64,000 nucleotides of DNA. Origin: Candidatus Hydrogenedentota bacterium. Lineage in GTDB: Bacteria; Hydrogenedentota; Hydrogenedentia; Hydrogenedentales; CAITNO01. The stretch covers positions 1-64,000 of the forward strand of contig CAITNO010000099.1 of assembly GCA_903893795.1 (NCBI GenBank). The letters are read 5' to 3'. Below, piece by piece: positions 1 through 9,987 of this stretch; within the stretch, counting starts at the first letter, position 1, and each line of letters opens with the position of its first letter. Position numbers and translations under genes: made by a program. The notes beneath the pieces are model-generated. The model was not told the origin of the DNA, made no database searches, and was given only the letters and a program-made list of their open reading frames with translations.

Positions 1-74
1 GCACCCAGCCCACGGGCTGAACAAAGTGCGTATGGGAGCCCGGTTCATGCCTTGGAAAAGGGACCAAGATACGC

Positions 75-94
75 CGGTCGGCCACGTCCGACCG
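75..94. other. Short inverted repeat downstream of trpB
   Basis: CGGTCGG and CCGACCG form a 7-bp stem around a 6-nt loop, about 60 nt beyond the trpB stop. No T-run follows on either strand, so terminator activity is doubtful. The remaining 1-155 region shows no recognisable gene. Confidence 0.3.
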
Positions 95-155
95 ACAATT
101 TGACTTGGCCTTCTCATGGGAGGCGGGACGCCTGCGGTACGGATGCGGTTCATGG

Positions 156-1391
<1,236 letters not shown>

Positions 1392-1951
1392 AACTCTTCT
1401 TTCCGGGCGTCTGTTCCACACCGCCCGACACATCGACGGCCCAGGGCCGCACGCGTTGAATGGCTGTTTCCACGTTTTCGGGCGTCAATCCGCCTGCCAA
1501 GACTATATTCTTGCCCGTGTCCTTGGCGCGCAGCGCGGCATTCCAGTCTGCGTATTGGCCCGTGCCGCCGTGCTCGCCCGTCACACAGGCGTCCAGGAGC
1601 AGTGTGCTGCCAGGCCATCGGGCAAACTCGCCCACGGTGGCCATGGCGGTCGGTCGGACCGCCTTGTAGGCGCGCGGCCCGGCGAGGGCACAGAACTCGG
1701 GCGACTCATCGCCGTGAAGTTGAACGCGGTCCAGAAAACCAAGGTATTCCTCTAGCACGTCCAGAGGCTCATTGACCACCACGCCGACGGTAACCACATA
1801 GGCGGGGAGTACCGCGATGATTTCCCGGACAAGGTCGGGGGTAACGTAGCGGTTGCGTTTTGCGGCTTCCGGCGCGAGGACAAAACCAAGCGCATCGGCG
1901 CCTGCTTCACAGGCGGCGAGCGCGTCCTCCCGGTTCGTTATGCCGCAAATC

Positions 1952-2734
1952 TTAATCTTGGTCATGGCCCAGCAGTTCCTGAATCTTGCCGCGGATGTTT
2001 CCGCTGGTGAGGATGGATTCGCCCACCAGAATGGCGTCCACACCGCCGTCCTCCAGCATTCTCACGTCACGGCGGGTGTGAATACCGCTCTCGCTGACCA
2101 GCGTGTGGCCGCCCGAAACGCGTTTTTTGAGCCGAAGCGTCGTGCCCAAGTCAATTTCGAGGGTGTCGAGATCGCGGTTGTTGATGCCGATGATGTTGGC
2201 GCCGCAGTCGATGGCGCGCAGAATCTCGTCTTCCGTGTGCGTTTCGACAAGAGCCGAAATGCCCAGCGAGCGGCACAGGCTTCGGAAACCGCGCAGTTCC
2301 TCATCGCTGAGGATGCGGACGATAAGCAGAACGGCCGCCACCCCCGCGGCGCGGGCCTCGTAGATTTGGTAGGGGTCGATGATGAATTCCTTGCGGAGGC
2401 AGGGAAGTTTGGTCTGGGTGTGCACCTTGACGAGGTCTTCCATGGTGCCGCCGAAGAACTTGTAATCGGTCAGCACCGACACGGCCCGCGCACCGCTCTG
2501 TTCGTAAAGGGTGGCCAAATGGGCCACGTCCATGTCGGGCAGGATGCTTCCCTTGGACGGCGACTGACGCTTGACCTCGGCAATCAGGCTTATGCCGTCG
2601 CGGCGCAGGGCGCTGCGGAAGTCGCGCGGGGCGGGCAGGCCCTCAATACGCTCCTGGAGCTGTTCGAGGGGAACCGCCTCTTTGCGCGAATCAACTTCTA
2701 TGCGCTTGTTTGCAACGATGGCGTCGAGAATCAT
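1952..2734 (-). CDS. trpC: Indole-3-glycerol phosphate synthase
   Basis: It closes the indole ring, converting CdRP to indole-3-glycerol phosphate. The protein is 260 aa, the normal length for a monofunctional TIM-barrel TrpC. Recognisable signatures are VKRQSPSKG (catalytic-lysine strand), DPYQIYEARAAG, GINNRDLDT and VSESGI near the C-terminus. It overlaps trpD by 4 bp (ATGA) and trpF by 14 bp, pointing to translational coupling within the operon. Confidence 0.97.
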   Translation of the reverse strand: MILDAIVANKRIEVDSRKEAVPLEQLQERIEGLPAPRDFRSALRRDGISLIAEVKRQSPSKGSILPDMDVAHLATLYEQSGARAVSVLTDYKFFGGTMEDLVKVHTQTKLPCLRKEFIIDPYQIYEARAAGVAAVLLIVRILSDEELRGFRSLCRSLGISALVETHTEDEILRAIDCGANIIGINNRDLDTLEIDLGTTLRLKKRVSGGHTLVSESGIHTRRDVRMLEDGGVDAILVGESILTSGNIRGKIQELLGHDQD

Positions 2735-3780
2735 GCGTGCTTTCCGTTGAGTTGGTTTTGCGGCGACAACTGCCCGGTCAGTGTTATCAGCGCGTCCAGT
2801 TTGGCCAACGCACTGCCCGAATCCAACGATTCTTCGGCGGCGACGAGGCCTTCCTGGATGGTCGATGCGCCCATCCCGGCCACAATGGCCGGGGCCGCGT
2901 TCAGCACAACGATGTCACGGCAGGGACCGCGCTCTCCCTCCAAAACACGCCGGAGGATGCGCGCATTCTCGGCGGCTTCGCCGCCCAGAAGGGCCTCGCG
3001 CGGCGCAGGGGAGAAGCCGTAATCTTCGGGTTGGACCTCGTAGACCCGCACCCGGCCATCCACTGCCTCAGCCACAGTGGTCGGACCGGCCAGGCTAATT
3101 TCATCCATGCCGTCGTGGCTGGACACCACATAGGCATGGCGCACACCCAACTGGAGGAGAACCCCGGCGATGGGTTCCACGAGCGACGGGTCAAAAATGC
3201 CCATGACTTGTCCGTCCGCCTCTGCCGGATTGGCCAATGGTCCCAGCAGGTTGAACAGGGTTCGGGTGCGCAGCTCGGCGCGCACGGGCGCGACATGCCT
3301 CATGGCACCGTGCAGATTTCGGGCAAAAAGGAAACCGATGCCAATCTCGTCAATGCACCGGCCCACCTGCTCGGGGCCCAAATCCAGCGCCACACCGAGT
3401 GCTTCCAGCACATCGGCACTGCCGCACTTGCTCGTGGCACTGCGGTTGCCGTGCTTGGCCACGCCCACCCCGGAACCGGCCACAACGAAGGCTGCCGTGG
3501 TGGATATATTAAAGGTGCCCGAATTGTCCCCGCCGGTGCCGCAGGTGTCCACCAGCGGCCGTCGCGTCGCGGGGACTTTCGTCGCAAAACGCCGCATGGT
3601 CTCGGCAAAACCGGTGATCTCGTCCACCGTTTCGCCCTTCATGCGCAGCCCAATGAGGAATCCGCCCATTTGCGCTGGGGTGGCCGCACCCGACATCAGG
3701 CACGACATCGCCTCCGCCGCCTGTTCGCGGGTCAGGTTCACTCGCTTGGTGATGAGCGCTATGGCGTCCTGAATATTCAA
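2731..3780 (-). CDS. trpD: Anthranilate phosphoribosyltransferase
   Basis: It transfers phosphoribose from PRPP to anthranilate. The protein is 349 aa with the PRPP-binding GTGGD (81-85), the following NSGTFNIST stretch and KHGNR (109-113). It is the first gene of the trp operon visible here. trpE and trpG do not precede it: the next gene upstream is a divergent phosphoesterase. Anthranilate synthase must therefore be encoded elsewhere. The 210-bp divergent gap holds a TAGAA-TTC-TTCTA inverted repeat (3835-3847) that could be an operator, but I see no leader peptide or attenuator with tandem Trp codons. Confidence 0.96.
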   Translation of the reverse strand: MNIQDAIALITKRVNLTREQAAEAMSCLMSGAATPAQMGGFLIGLRMKGETVDEITGFAETMRRFATKVPATRRPLVDTCGTGGDNSGTFNISTTAAFVVAGSGVGVAKHGNRSATSKCGSADVLEALGVALDLGPEQVGRCIDEIGIGFLFARNLHGAMRHVAPVRAELRTRTLFNLLGPLANPAEADGQVMGIFDPSLVEPIAGVLLQLGVRHAYVVSSHDGMDEISLAGPTTVAEAVDGRVRVYEVQPEDYGFSPAPREALLGGEAAENARILRRVLEGERGPCRDIVVLNAAPAIVAGMGASTIQEGLVAAEESLDSGSALAKLDALITLTGQLSPQNQLNGKHA

Positions 3781-3937
3781 GCCTGTTTCCGAAGTGTGGT
3801 ATGCGGGTCAAGGAAGACGAATGGCCCGGTTTATTAGAATTCTTCTAGGTGCGCGACTCTAGCAACCCCCCGCCCGCCGTGTCAAGGAAAAGGAAGCGTG
3901 TCTGTCGGCGTTTGGGCAGCATGGGTGTTTCGCCCTG

Positions 3938-3967
3938 TTGGCAAAACCCGTTTTTCTATGGTATGGT
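3938..3967 (+). promoter_or_regulatory. Putative sigma-70 promoter of the phosphoesterase gene
   Basis: A TTGGCA -35 hexamer and a TATGGT -10 hexamer are 18 bp apart, ending 23 bp before the start codon. The hexamers are moderate matches; spacing and position support the call. Confidence 0.45.
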
Positions 3968-3990
3968 GGTTCTAGAAAACCGGGGTATAT

Positions 3991-4893
3991 ATGTGGCGTT
4001 TTGTCCATTTAACAGACCTGCATCTGGCCAGCACGCGCGATGGCGAGTGGAATAACCGCTTCCTGTGCAGCATGATGGGGGAGGTTATGACGTGCCTGCG
4101 GGCTGATTTGCAGGCGTTGCAGCCCGATTTTCTGCTCATCACGGGGGATGTGGTGAGCACCCAGACGCGCGAGGCCATGCTTGAGGCACGGAAGATCCTG
4201 GACCCCATCGGGATTCCCTATTACCCCATGGGGGGGAACCACGATTTTGTGCTTTCCGAATCGCGGGCCTGGTTTTTGGAGGCCTTTGGTGACATCCTTC
4301 CGGAACGGCGAAGCTATTACACCTTTGCACACAAGGGCCTGCGTTTTTGTGTTTTGGACCCGTGGTGGCGCTGGCCTGATGGCAGTTTGCGACCCGTGGC
4401 ACCGCAACTCGCCTTGGACGAAATGGATGAAAGCGTAAAGGGGTTGTATTGGGCCTTGCCCGAAGAGCAAATGGACTGGCTGGAGGGCGTGCTGGCGGGA
4501 GATAGCGCGACCCCTACGGTGGTCTCGGTGCACTACCCCGTGCTGCCAACACCTGCACGGTTGCTTCACCCGGGTTTCCGTGATGGCGGGTCGCTGGAGA
4601 ATGGGCCCGAGATTGAGGCATTGTTTGCCCGGCACCCTCAAGTAAGGGCCGTATTTACGGGGCACATCCACGCCAATTTCATTGAGAAGTCTGGGTTGGT
4701 AACGCACGTGGCCACCGGAGGGATGCCTGAATATCCGGTGGAATATCGGGTAATCGAGGTCCATGAAGGCCGGATGGAAGTGGAGACGCGGGGCTTGAGC
4801 GAACCGTCTTTTGCATTGCGGTCACTCATTCCTGGGCGCAGTTACACCTCTGGAACGGCCCAAGACAGGGCGGCGGTGATTCGGCTCACGTAG
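3991..4893 (+). CDS. Calcineurin-like metallophosphoesterase
   Basis: A two-metal phosphoesterase of 300 aa with no signal peptide, so probably cytoplasmic. All five metal-binding blocks are present in order: TDLHLA (Asp9, His11), ITGDVV (Asp53), GGNHD (Asn83, His84), VSVHYPV and GHIHANF. This resembles Icc/CpdA-like cyclic-nucleotide or nucleotide phosphoesterases, but the substrate cannot be read from sequence. It is a single-gene unit with its own promoter and an intrinsic terminator right after the stop codon. It runs divergently from trpD. Confidence 0.85.
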   Translation: MWRFVHLTDLHLASTRDGEWNNRFLCSMMGEVMTCLRADLQALQPDFLLITGDVVSTQTREAMLEARKILDPIGIPYYPMGGNHDFVLSESRAWFLEAFGDILPERRSYYTFAHKGLRFCVLDPWWRWPDGSLRPVAPQLALDEMDESVKGLYWALPEEQMDWLEGVLAGDSATPTVVSVHYPVLPTPARLLHPGFRDGGSLENGPEIEALFARHPQVRAVFTGHIHANFIEKSGLVTHVATGGMPEYPVEYRVIEVHEGRMEVETRGLSEPSFALRSLIPGRSYTSGTAQDRAAVIRLT

Positions 4894-4918
4894 AAGAGGC
4901 TTCCAGCCTCTTTCTTTC
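4894..4918 (+). terminator. Intrinsic terminator
   Basis: AAGAGGC and GCCTCTT pair around a TTCCA loop and are followed by TCTTTC. It begins immediately after the TAG of the phosphoesterase gene. Confidence 0.75.
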
Positions 4919-4952
4919 ACGCCGGAACGCGGCAGGGGTGCCGCGTCCACTT

Positions 4953-5420
4953 TCAGCGCGTCATTTCCAAGACCACCACCATTTCCCCTTCCTTCATCGT
5001 CAGGCCACCGATGCGCACCATTTTTCCCGTCCGAAGGACCATGCAGGACTGGACGGCTTTGCGGGCCGGGCCACCGGGCGAGGCGGGGGGGATTTCGACG
5101 GTGATGTCAACGTGCGCCTCATCCTTGCCTTCGCGTGTTTGGCATTGCAGGAGCAGGGTGTAGTTGTCGTTCAGGGCGAGGCGTGTTTCCCCGCCGGGAG
5201 CAACAGCGGCACCACCGGTGAAGACGCCGTGGAAGGTGTCAAAGGGAAGGTCTTCCACCGCGTTGCGGACCGCCTGGGCACCATTGTCAAAATGCTTCTC
5301 GGTCCCCGCAGTCTTCAGCGCCTGCACCGCCCAGAGGGAGATTGCCACCGGTTGCGTCGCCGCATCGGCCGGTGCGGCAGACAGTGCCATCAGGGCGGCG
5401 CACAGCGTTCCGACCATCAC
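4953..5420 (-). CDS. Small exported protein of an ECF sigma operon
   Basis: The 155-aa product starts with a clear signal peptide (hydrophobic run to about residue 20, ADA-A cleavage). The mature part begins with a helix-rich segment (WAVQALKTAG) and ends in an alternating, probably beta, region with two cysteines. I recognise no enzyme motif. Small periplasmic proteins of this build are often encoded downstream of ECF sigma/anti-sigma genes. It overlaps the previous gene by 4 bp (ATGA) and is last of the three-gene operon. Its function is unknown. Confidence 0.75.
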   Translation of the reverse strand: MMVGTLCAALMALSAAPADAATQPVAISLWAVQALKTAGTEKHFDNGAQAVRNAVEDLPFDTFHGVFTGGAAVAPGGETRLALNDNYTLLLQCQTREGKDEAHVDITVEIPPASPGGPARKAVQSCMVLRTGKMVRIGGLTMKEGEMVVVLEMTR

Positions 5421-5845
5421 AAGTCATTCCCCCCGTGGGTCTTCACCCAGACGGTGGTGACGCCATCCTTGCTGTCATACCAGTCCACTGTGGCGTTGTT
5501 AAGGTCGGTCGAAACCGATTCCACCGTATTGGCTTTCACCCCTTCGGGACTGGGATAGAGAATGGAAAGCAGTGCAATGACGATTACAAGCGCGGCCGCG
5601 GCAATGGACACGGTGGTCCAGAGCGGGTAACGGCGCGGGGCCGGTTCGGCAATGGCGGCGTTGATGCCGGCCATGAAGGCGCCAAACTGGCCGTCGGAGA
5701 TGACAGGTGTCTCTTTGGCGGCCCATTGGGCACCCCGGCGCATGCGGGCCAGCTCTGCCTGATAGGGCGTGTCATCCCCTGCGGGGGAGGCGCCCTGTCC
5801 GTCAAAGGCTGCCGCCTGACGCATTCGCTTTTTCTTTTCAAACAT
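5417..5845 (-). CDS. Single-pass membrane protein, probable anti-sigma factor
   Basis: The 142-aa protein has about 70 charged or polar residues, one transmembrane helix (about 74-95, TTVSIAAAALVIVIALLSIL) and a short outer domain. This is the layout of an ECF anti-sigma factor, with a cytoplasmic N-terminal part to hold the sigma factor. I do not see the zinc-binding HXXXCXXC motif. It lies between a sigma gene (8-bp overlap) and a secreted-protein gene (4-bp overlap), which is the main support for the role. Confidence 0.65.
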   Translation of the reverse strand: MFEKKKRMRQAAAFDGQGASPAGDDTPYQAELARMRRGAQWAAKETPVISDGQFGAFMAGINAAIAEPAPRRYPLWTTVSIAAAALVIVIALLSILYPSPEGVKANTVESVSTDLNNATVDWYDSKDGVTTVWVKTHGGNDL

Positions 5846-6461
5846 GCCAACGGTCCTCCAACAGGCCCGAACCGCGCAGGGCGGCCTGCAGCTTGCGCCG
5901 CGCGTGAAACAGGCGGCTCATCACGGTTCCGATGTTGCAGTTCATCACTTCGGCCATTTCCTGGTAAGAAAGACCCTCGTATTCGCGCAGGAGGAACGCG
6001 GTGCGGTGCCGCAAGGGGAGGCCCTTTACGGCGGCATCGATTGCTTGCGCCAGTTCGCGGTGCTCCAGCTCCTCATCCGGCTGGGGGGCATTTGCCGGAC
6101 CGTCAGCGGACTGCGCATCGTCGAAAGGCACCGTGTCGAGCCGCCGCTTCTTCAGATGGTCCTTGCAGCGGTTCGCCGCGATGCGCATCAGCCAGGTCTT
6201 GAAACCCGATTCTCCGCGAAAGGCGGGAAGCGCGCGATGGGCGTTCACAAAGCTTTCCTGCGCCAGATCCCAAGCGTCCTCGCGACTGTGGACAAAGTGG
6301 TAGCACAGCGCGTAAACCTGGTTCCGGTACTTTCTCACCAGTTCTTCAAATGCATCGGCCGAGCCGTCGCGGGCGCGAACAACCAAGGGGCCGTCATCCG
6401 CGCCGGGGGCCTTTGCATCCTGATGATTCTGGTCGTCCGCAATGTCCGCAACAGCTCTCAT
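5838..6461 (-). CDS. ECF-type RNA polymerase sigma factor (sigma-70 family)
   Basis: The 207-aa protein has sigma region 2 (FEELVRKYRNQVYALCYHF, then DAWDLAQESFVNAHRAL with FRGESGFKTWLMRIAANRC) and region 4 (LPLRHRTAFLLREYEGLSYQ with its helix-turn-helix IGTVMSRLFHARRKL). It lacks regions 1 and 3, as ECF factors do. ATG 6461 is preferred to the adjacent upstream TTG. It heads an operon with a putative anti-sigma membrane protein and an exported protein, so an envelope-stress role is likely but inferred. Confidence 0.92.
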   Translation of the reverse strand: MRAVADIADDQNHQDAKAPGADDGPLVVRARDGSADAFEELVRKYRNQVYALCYHFVHSREDAWDLAQESFVNAHRALPAFRGESGFKTWLMRIAANRCKDHLKKRRLDTVPFDDAQSADGPANAPQPDEELEHRELAQAIDAAVKGLPLRHRTAFLLREYEGLSYQEMAEVMNCNIGTVMSRLFHARRKLQAALRGSGLLEDRWHV

Positions 6462-6579
6462 CAAGTAACGGCTCTCATTCAGTCAGTTTCAAGACCCAAC
6501 GAATTGGACGACTGCAAGAGCGGGATATTCACTCTTGGAAGTGATAAAGGGAAATATGTGACGTCCGAAAAGGCTGAAA

Positions 6580-7557
6580 TCAGGTATTCCGGTCCAGGAC
6601 AAAGTCCATAAGTCCTTTTAAGGAATCATGATAGGGGTTGTTTGGTATGCTTGCAAGGGCATCCATGGCCTGGTCCGCATAAGACTTTGCCACGGCCTGA
6701 GTCTTGGAGACGGCTCCGGTCTGAATAACCGCGTCATGCACCCATTGCCGGTCCTGTTCGGACAGGGTGTTCCCGCGAAGGCCTTCCAGACGGGCCTTTT
6801 CCGCCGCGGAAAAAGCCTTCCGCATGTACAGGATGGGCACGGTGCTTTTTCCCTCGGCGATGTCGCCGCAGGAGGGCTTGCCCAGGTCGTCGGTGGTGCC
6901 GGTAAGGTCGAGCAGGTCATCCACGAGCTGAAAAGCCACGCCCAGGGAATTTCCAAACTGCCAAAGGGCGCTCTCGTGCTGCGAATTAAGTATGGTGGCT
7001 GGCGCCGCGCAGGCGGCGGCGAAAATGCTGGCAGTTTTGCCTTCGGCAAGTTGCAGACATTCTTCAGGAACGGCTTCTCCCGGCGGGCGGCCGAAGAAAA
7101 ACAGCTCGCACTCGGCCATGCGTCTCACCGACGACACGGCCTTGGACACCACGATGCAGCAGTCGTACTCGGCAATCATTTCCACGGCCCGGGCAACAAG
7201 ATAGTCGCCTCCGAGCACGGCGGCATGGTTGGTCCAGAGGGCGTTCAGCGAATCGTGGCCCCGGCGCATCATGGCGTGGTCGATGACATCGTCATGCGCA
7301 AGGGAGGCCAGGTGAAGCCCCTCGTAGGCCGCGGCCAGCCGCACGAAGTGGTCAAGATTGTCCGCCCCCGCCGTGCCTGCCGATAGCAGGCAAAGTGCGG
7401 GCCGAAGGAATTTGCCGCCGGCGCCGGGGATGTCCACCGACGGTTCGCGCACCAGTTTAAGCGCGTCACGCCAAATCGAATCCACCGTTTCCCGCACCTG
7501 AATAAGGTGCGGCGCTATAGGGGCATAGAGCGTTTTGAGTGTTTCAGTGGTTGCCAT
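6580..7557 (-). CDS. Trans-polyprenyl diphosphate synthase
   Basis: It condenses isopentenyl diphosphate onto an allylic primer to make a long isoprenoid chain, such as a quinone side chain. The protein is 325 aa, the normal length. The first aspartate-rich motif is DDVID (89-93), the second DDLLD (213-217); KFLRPAL is the primer-diphosphate site. The overall pattern suits octaprenyl/heptaprenyl (IspB/HepT-like) enzymes better than short-chain IspA, but chain length cannot be fixed by eye. The start codon lacks a strong ribosome site. It is 118 bp upstream of the sigma gene on the same strand. Confidence 0.9.
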   Translation of the reverse strand: MATTETLKTLYAPIAPHLIQVRETVDSIWRDALKLVREPSVDIPGAGGKFLRPALCLLSAGTAGADNLDHFVRLAAAYEGLHLASLAHDDVIDHAMMRRGHDSLNALWTNHAAVLGGDYLVARAVEMIAEYDCCIVVSKAVSSVRRMAECELFFFGRPPGEAVPEECLQLAEGKTASIFAAACAAPATILNSQHESALWQFGNSLGVAFQLVDDLLDLTGTTDDLGKPSCGDIAEGKSTVPILYMRKAFSAAEKARLEGLRGNTLSEQDRQWVHDAVIQTGAVSKTQAVAKSYADQAMDALASIPNNPYHDSLKGLMDFVLDRNT

Positions 7558-7626
7558 GGGGCCGATTGTAGCACAGCGGCACGATGTTGTTGAATCAGAA
7601 ATAGAGGAAACCGCGAAAAGGTGCTG

Positions 7627-7655
7627 TTGTGTTCCCCTGGGGGGGCGGCTAGAAT
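7627..7655 (+). promoter_or_regulatory. Putative sigma-70 promoter of the oxidoreductase operon
   Basis: TTGTGT and TAGAAT are separated by exactly 17 bp, 30 bp before the GTG start of the Gfo/Idh/MocA gene. The spacer is a C/G-rich tract. Confidence 0.55.
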
Positions 7656-7685
7656 AGGCACATTCATTCGACGGAGGTTGTCATA

Positions 7686-8702
7686 GTGCTTCGTGTTGCG
7701 GTCATTGGCCTGGGCCCCATAGGCAATATTCATCTGAGGCAGTATGCCGCCCATCCGGAAGTGCGGTTGGTGGGCGTTTGCGACCTGCTTCGAGAGCGGG
7801 CCGAGGCTGCCGCCGCAGCCTACGGCGTGCCCGCCTTTCTCGATGCGCGGGAGATGCTGGCGGTGCTCAAGCCGGACCTTTGCGGGGTGTGCACCGCCGG
7901 GCATGAGTATGGCAGTGACCACTTTGAACCCACCATGCTCGCCCTCGACGCCGGGTGCCACGTGCTGGGCGAGAAGCCAATCTGCAATGAGGTCGACAAG
8001 GCCGTGCTGATGGTCCGCGCCGCGCGCGACCGGAGACTCTGCTATGGGGTCAATCTGAACCACCGCTTTACCCGTCTGACGCGCACGGCGAAGCGGTGGG
8101 TCGAGGAGGGGCGCCTGGGACACCTGCTCTTTATGAACATGTCCATGTGGATCATGAACCCAAGGGAATCATCGCCGTGGTTTCAAATCAAGGCGCTGCA
8201 CCCGCACACGGTGGATGTGATGCGCCATTTCTGCGGCGACATCAGCCGGGTGCAGTGCTTTGCCACGAAGGCACCGGGCAGGGAAATATGGTCCACGGCC
8301 CATTTCAGCATGAAATTCGCGAACGGCGCGGTGGGCGGACTCACGGGAAGCTATGACGTCGAACGCGGCCATCCCATGGAGCGCTGCGAGGTGGCCGGAA
8401 CCGGCGGGCGCTTTGTGCTGGAGGACATGATGAGCCAGTTGACCTTTTACCCCGCAGGCAATCCCGAGAAGACGGTCATAACGAACACGGCCTTTGGGGA
8501 CATTCCGGAGAAAGTGTTCGAGGACACCTTCCGAAACCGCATTCACCGCTTTGTGGACCAGGTTGTTGCCGGGGCGCGGCCGGAAGAGATAGAGGGCTCG
8601 GGCGCGGAGGCGCTTGCCGCCCAGCGTGTGCTGGCCGCGGCGGTGCAGTCGGTGCAGGAGCAATCCGTGGTGGAGGTTAGCGTGCCGAATGGTGCGGTCT
8701 GA
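7686..8702 (+). CDS. Gfo/Idh/MocA-family NAD(P)-dependent oxidoreductase
   Basis: The 338-aa protein has an N-terminal Rossmann fold (GLGPIGNIH at 8-16) and the catalytic-site lysine in GEKPICN (Lys97). A LHPHTVDVMRHF segment (171-182) supplies the His/Asp pair typical of sugar or inositol dehydrogenases. It starts with GTG after a GGAGG ribosome site. It has no signal peptide, unlike the Tat-exported relative at 23641. It is first in a likely operon with two membrane proteins and a PAP2 lipid enzyme, so the substrate may be a sugar, an inositol or a lipid headgroup; this is not decidable from sequence. Confidence 0.88.
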   Translation: MLRVAVIGLGPIGNIHLRQYAAHPEVRLVGVCDLLRERAEAAAAAYGVPAFLDAREMLAVLKPDLCGVCTAGHEYGSDHFEPTMLALDAGCHVLGEKPICNEVDKAVLMVRAARDRRLCYGVNLNHRFTRLTRTAKRWVEEGRLGHLLFMNMSMWIMNPRESSPWFQIKALHPHTVDVMRHFCGDISRVQCFATKAPGREIWSTAHFSMKFANGAVGGLTGSYDVERGHPMERCEVAGTGGRFVLEDMMSQLTFYPAGNPEKTVITNTAFGDIPEKVFEDTFRNRIHRFVDQVVAGARPEEIEGSGAEALAAQRVLAAAVQSVQEQSVVEVSVPNGAV

Positions 8703-8735
8703 CCGGGACAGAGTGGCTTTTGGGAGTTCAGGGCG

Positions 8736-9563
8736 GTGTCGATGGACATGCTGAGGGACATTGCGGGCACTGAAGCCCGGGAGATGCGCATTCTCTTCAT
8801 CGAATTGTGCGGCGTTTTCTGGATCGTCGCCGAATTGGTGATTCTGTTCTTTGTCATCGAGGCGCGGCGGCATCTTGGGCGCAGTCCGATTTCAGCAGTT
8901 CCCCTTTGGGACCGTGTTTCCACGCGGCGGGCGCTGTTGTTCATGCTATTTGCGCTGGCGGCACTTGGGGCGGTGGTCCTTCGGCCCCTTTTCTGGACGC
9001 CGCTGTCGTGGCGGATTCAGACAGGGCCGCTCGATGTTTCTGCCGCCGCCATGCTCGACTTCCACGCGGTGTTGCGGCATCTGACGGTCTGGGCTGCTTT
9101 CGTGACGGTGTGGGTCATTCTTGAAGGGGCCATGGTGTATCAGGGGTACAGCGCGTACCGCCTGTTCCGAAAACTTGTTCTGGCAGGAGGAGGCGGGGCA
9201 ACCCGGAATAGCGCAGGGAAAACGGTGGGCATCAGCCCGGACGGAAGCTCCGGTGGTCAGGGAGGTCAGGCTTCCCTGGTGGTACTGCTGCTGTTGGGCG
9301 CGTTCTTGGCAGCGGGAATCGTTGCCGCACCCGTATTCGCCGCTCAGGCGCTGAACGCCCCTGCTGCCAAAGCGGTGGATTCATGGGAGCAGGTGGTTCA
9401 GTTGTCAGAGAACGGACTCTATCCCTACCGCAATGCCCTGTATCTGTACCTGCGCATTGCCGGGGTGGTGTGGATTGGCGTGGAATGGATTGCCGCATTC
9501 GTGCTTTGGCGGGCCTGGCGCGTGGTTGACCATGCGCTGCGGAACGGGGGCGGAGCATCATGA
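8736..9563 (+). CDS. Multi-pass membrane protein of unknown function
   Basis: The 275-aa protein has about five hydrophobic helices: near 17-40, 66-86, 115-135, 180-205 and 240-262. A glycine/serine-rich loop sits at about 150-178. I recognise no family motif. GTG 8736 or the ATGs at 8742/8748 could be the start. It lies 33 bp after the oxidoreductase gene and overlaps the next membrane-protein gene by 4 bp (ATGA), so the two are probably translated together and may form a complex. Confidence 0.75.
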   Translation: MSMDMLRDIAGTEAREMRILFIELCGVFWIVAELVILFFVIEARRHLGRSPISAVPLWDRVSTRRALLFMLFALAALGAVVLRPLFWTPLSWRIQTGPLDVSAAAMLDFHAVLRHLTVWAAFVTVWVILEGAMVYQGYSAYRLFRKLVLAGGGGATRNSAGKTVGISPDGSSGGQGGQASLVVLLLLGAFLAAGIVAAPVFAAQALNAPAAKAVDSWEQVVQLSENGLYPYRNALYLYLRIAGVVWIGVEWIAAFVLWRAWRVVDHALRNGGGAS

Positions 9564-9940
9564 CCGCGCCGCACTGGATTCTCTGGCTGTCCGCCCACTT
9601 TTCCCCGGAACAGTACCTGTTCTGGACGCGGTGGCAATGCCTGTCCTGGACCCTGGCCGATTTGCTGATAGTCTTTTGCCTGATACGGCTTTCCAACCAG
9701 GCCCGCTTCGTTGTGCAAAGGTCTCCCCATCGGTTCTCTTACGCCGTACTCGGATTCACGGTGCTGCTCCTGCCTTTTGTTATCGCATCGCCCAATGGTG
9801 GACTACTGTTCCTGCTGGAACTGGGGATTACCGTGCCCCACTTCCTGATTCTGTGCTACCTCCTGACGGCGAATGTTGGTGTCTACGCCGCTTTCCTATG
9901 CAAGGTGGCAAGCGTGGAGAAAACGGACAATGGTCAATAG
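9560..9940 (+). CDS. Small membrane protein of unknown function
   Basis: The 126-aa protein has about three hydrophobic segments (roughly 26-46, 62-82 and 88-115) and no catalytic motif I recognise. The ATG overlaps the stop codon of the preceding membrane-protein gene. It precedes the PAP2-like lipid enzyme by 47 bp. Given its neighbours, it may be an accessory subunit for a membrane lipid or glycan modification step; that is inference from context only. Confidence 0.7.
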   Translation: MTAPHWILWLSAHFSPEQYLFWTRWQCLSWTLADLLIVFCLIRLSNQARFVVQRSPHRFSYAVLGFTVLLLPFVIASPNGGLLFLLELGITVPHFLILCYLLTANVGVYAAFLCKVASVEKTDNGQ

Positions 9941-9987
9941 ATTGACCTTACGGGGCCGTCCTTAATGCGTCGGCGAATAAACAGGTG

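Noticed and set aside
1-155. Minus-strand frame beginning MNRI with TAG shortly after, reminiscent of TrpA
   Set aside because: The residues that follow do not fit the TrpA start (no F..L...G..AL.PY), so trpA is not called.
1853-3022. Open frame of about 389 codons on the plus strand inside the trp operon
   Set aside because: Antisense of trpC and trpD, whose motifs are unambiguous.
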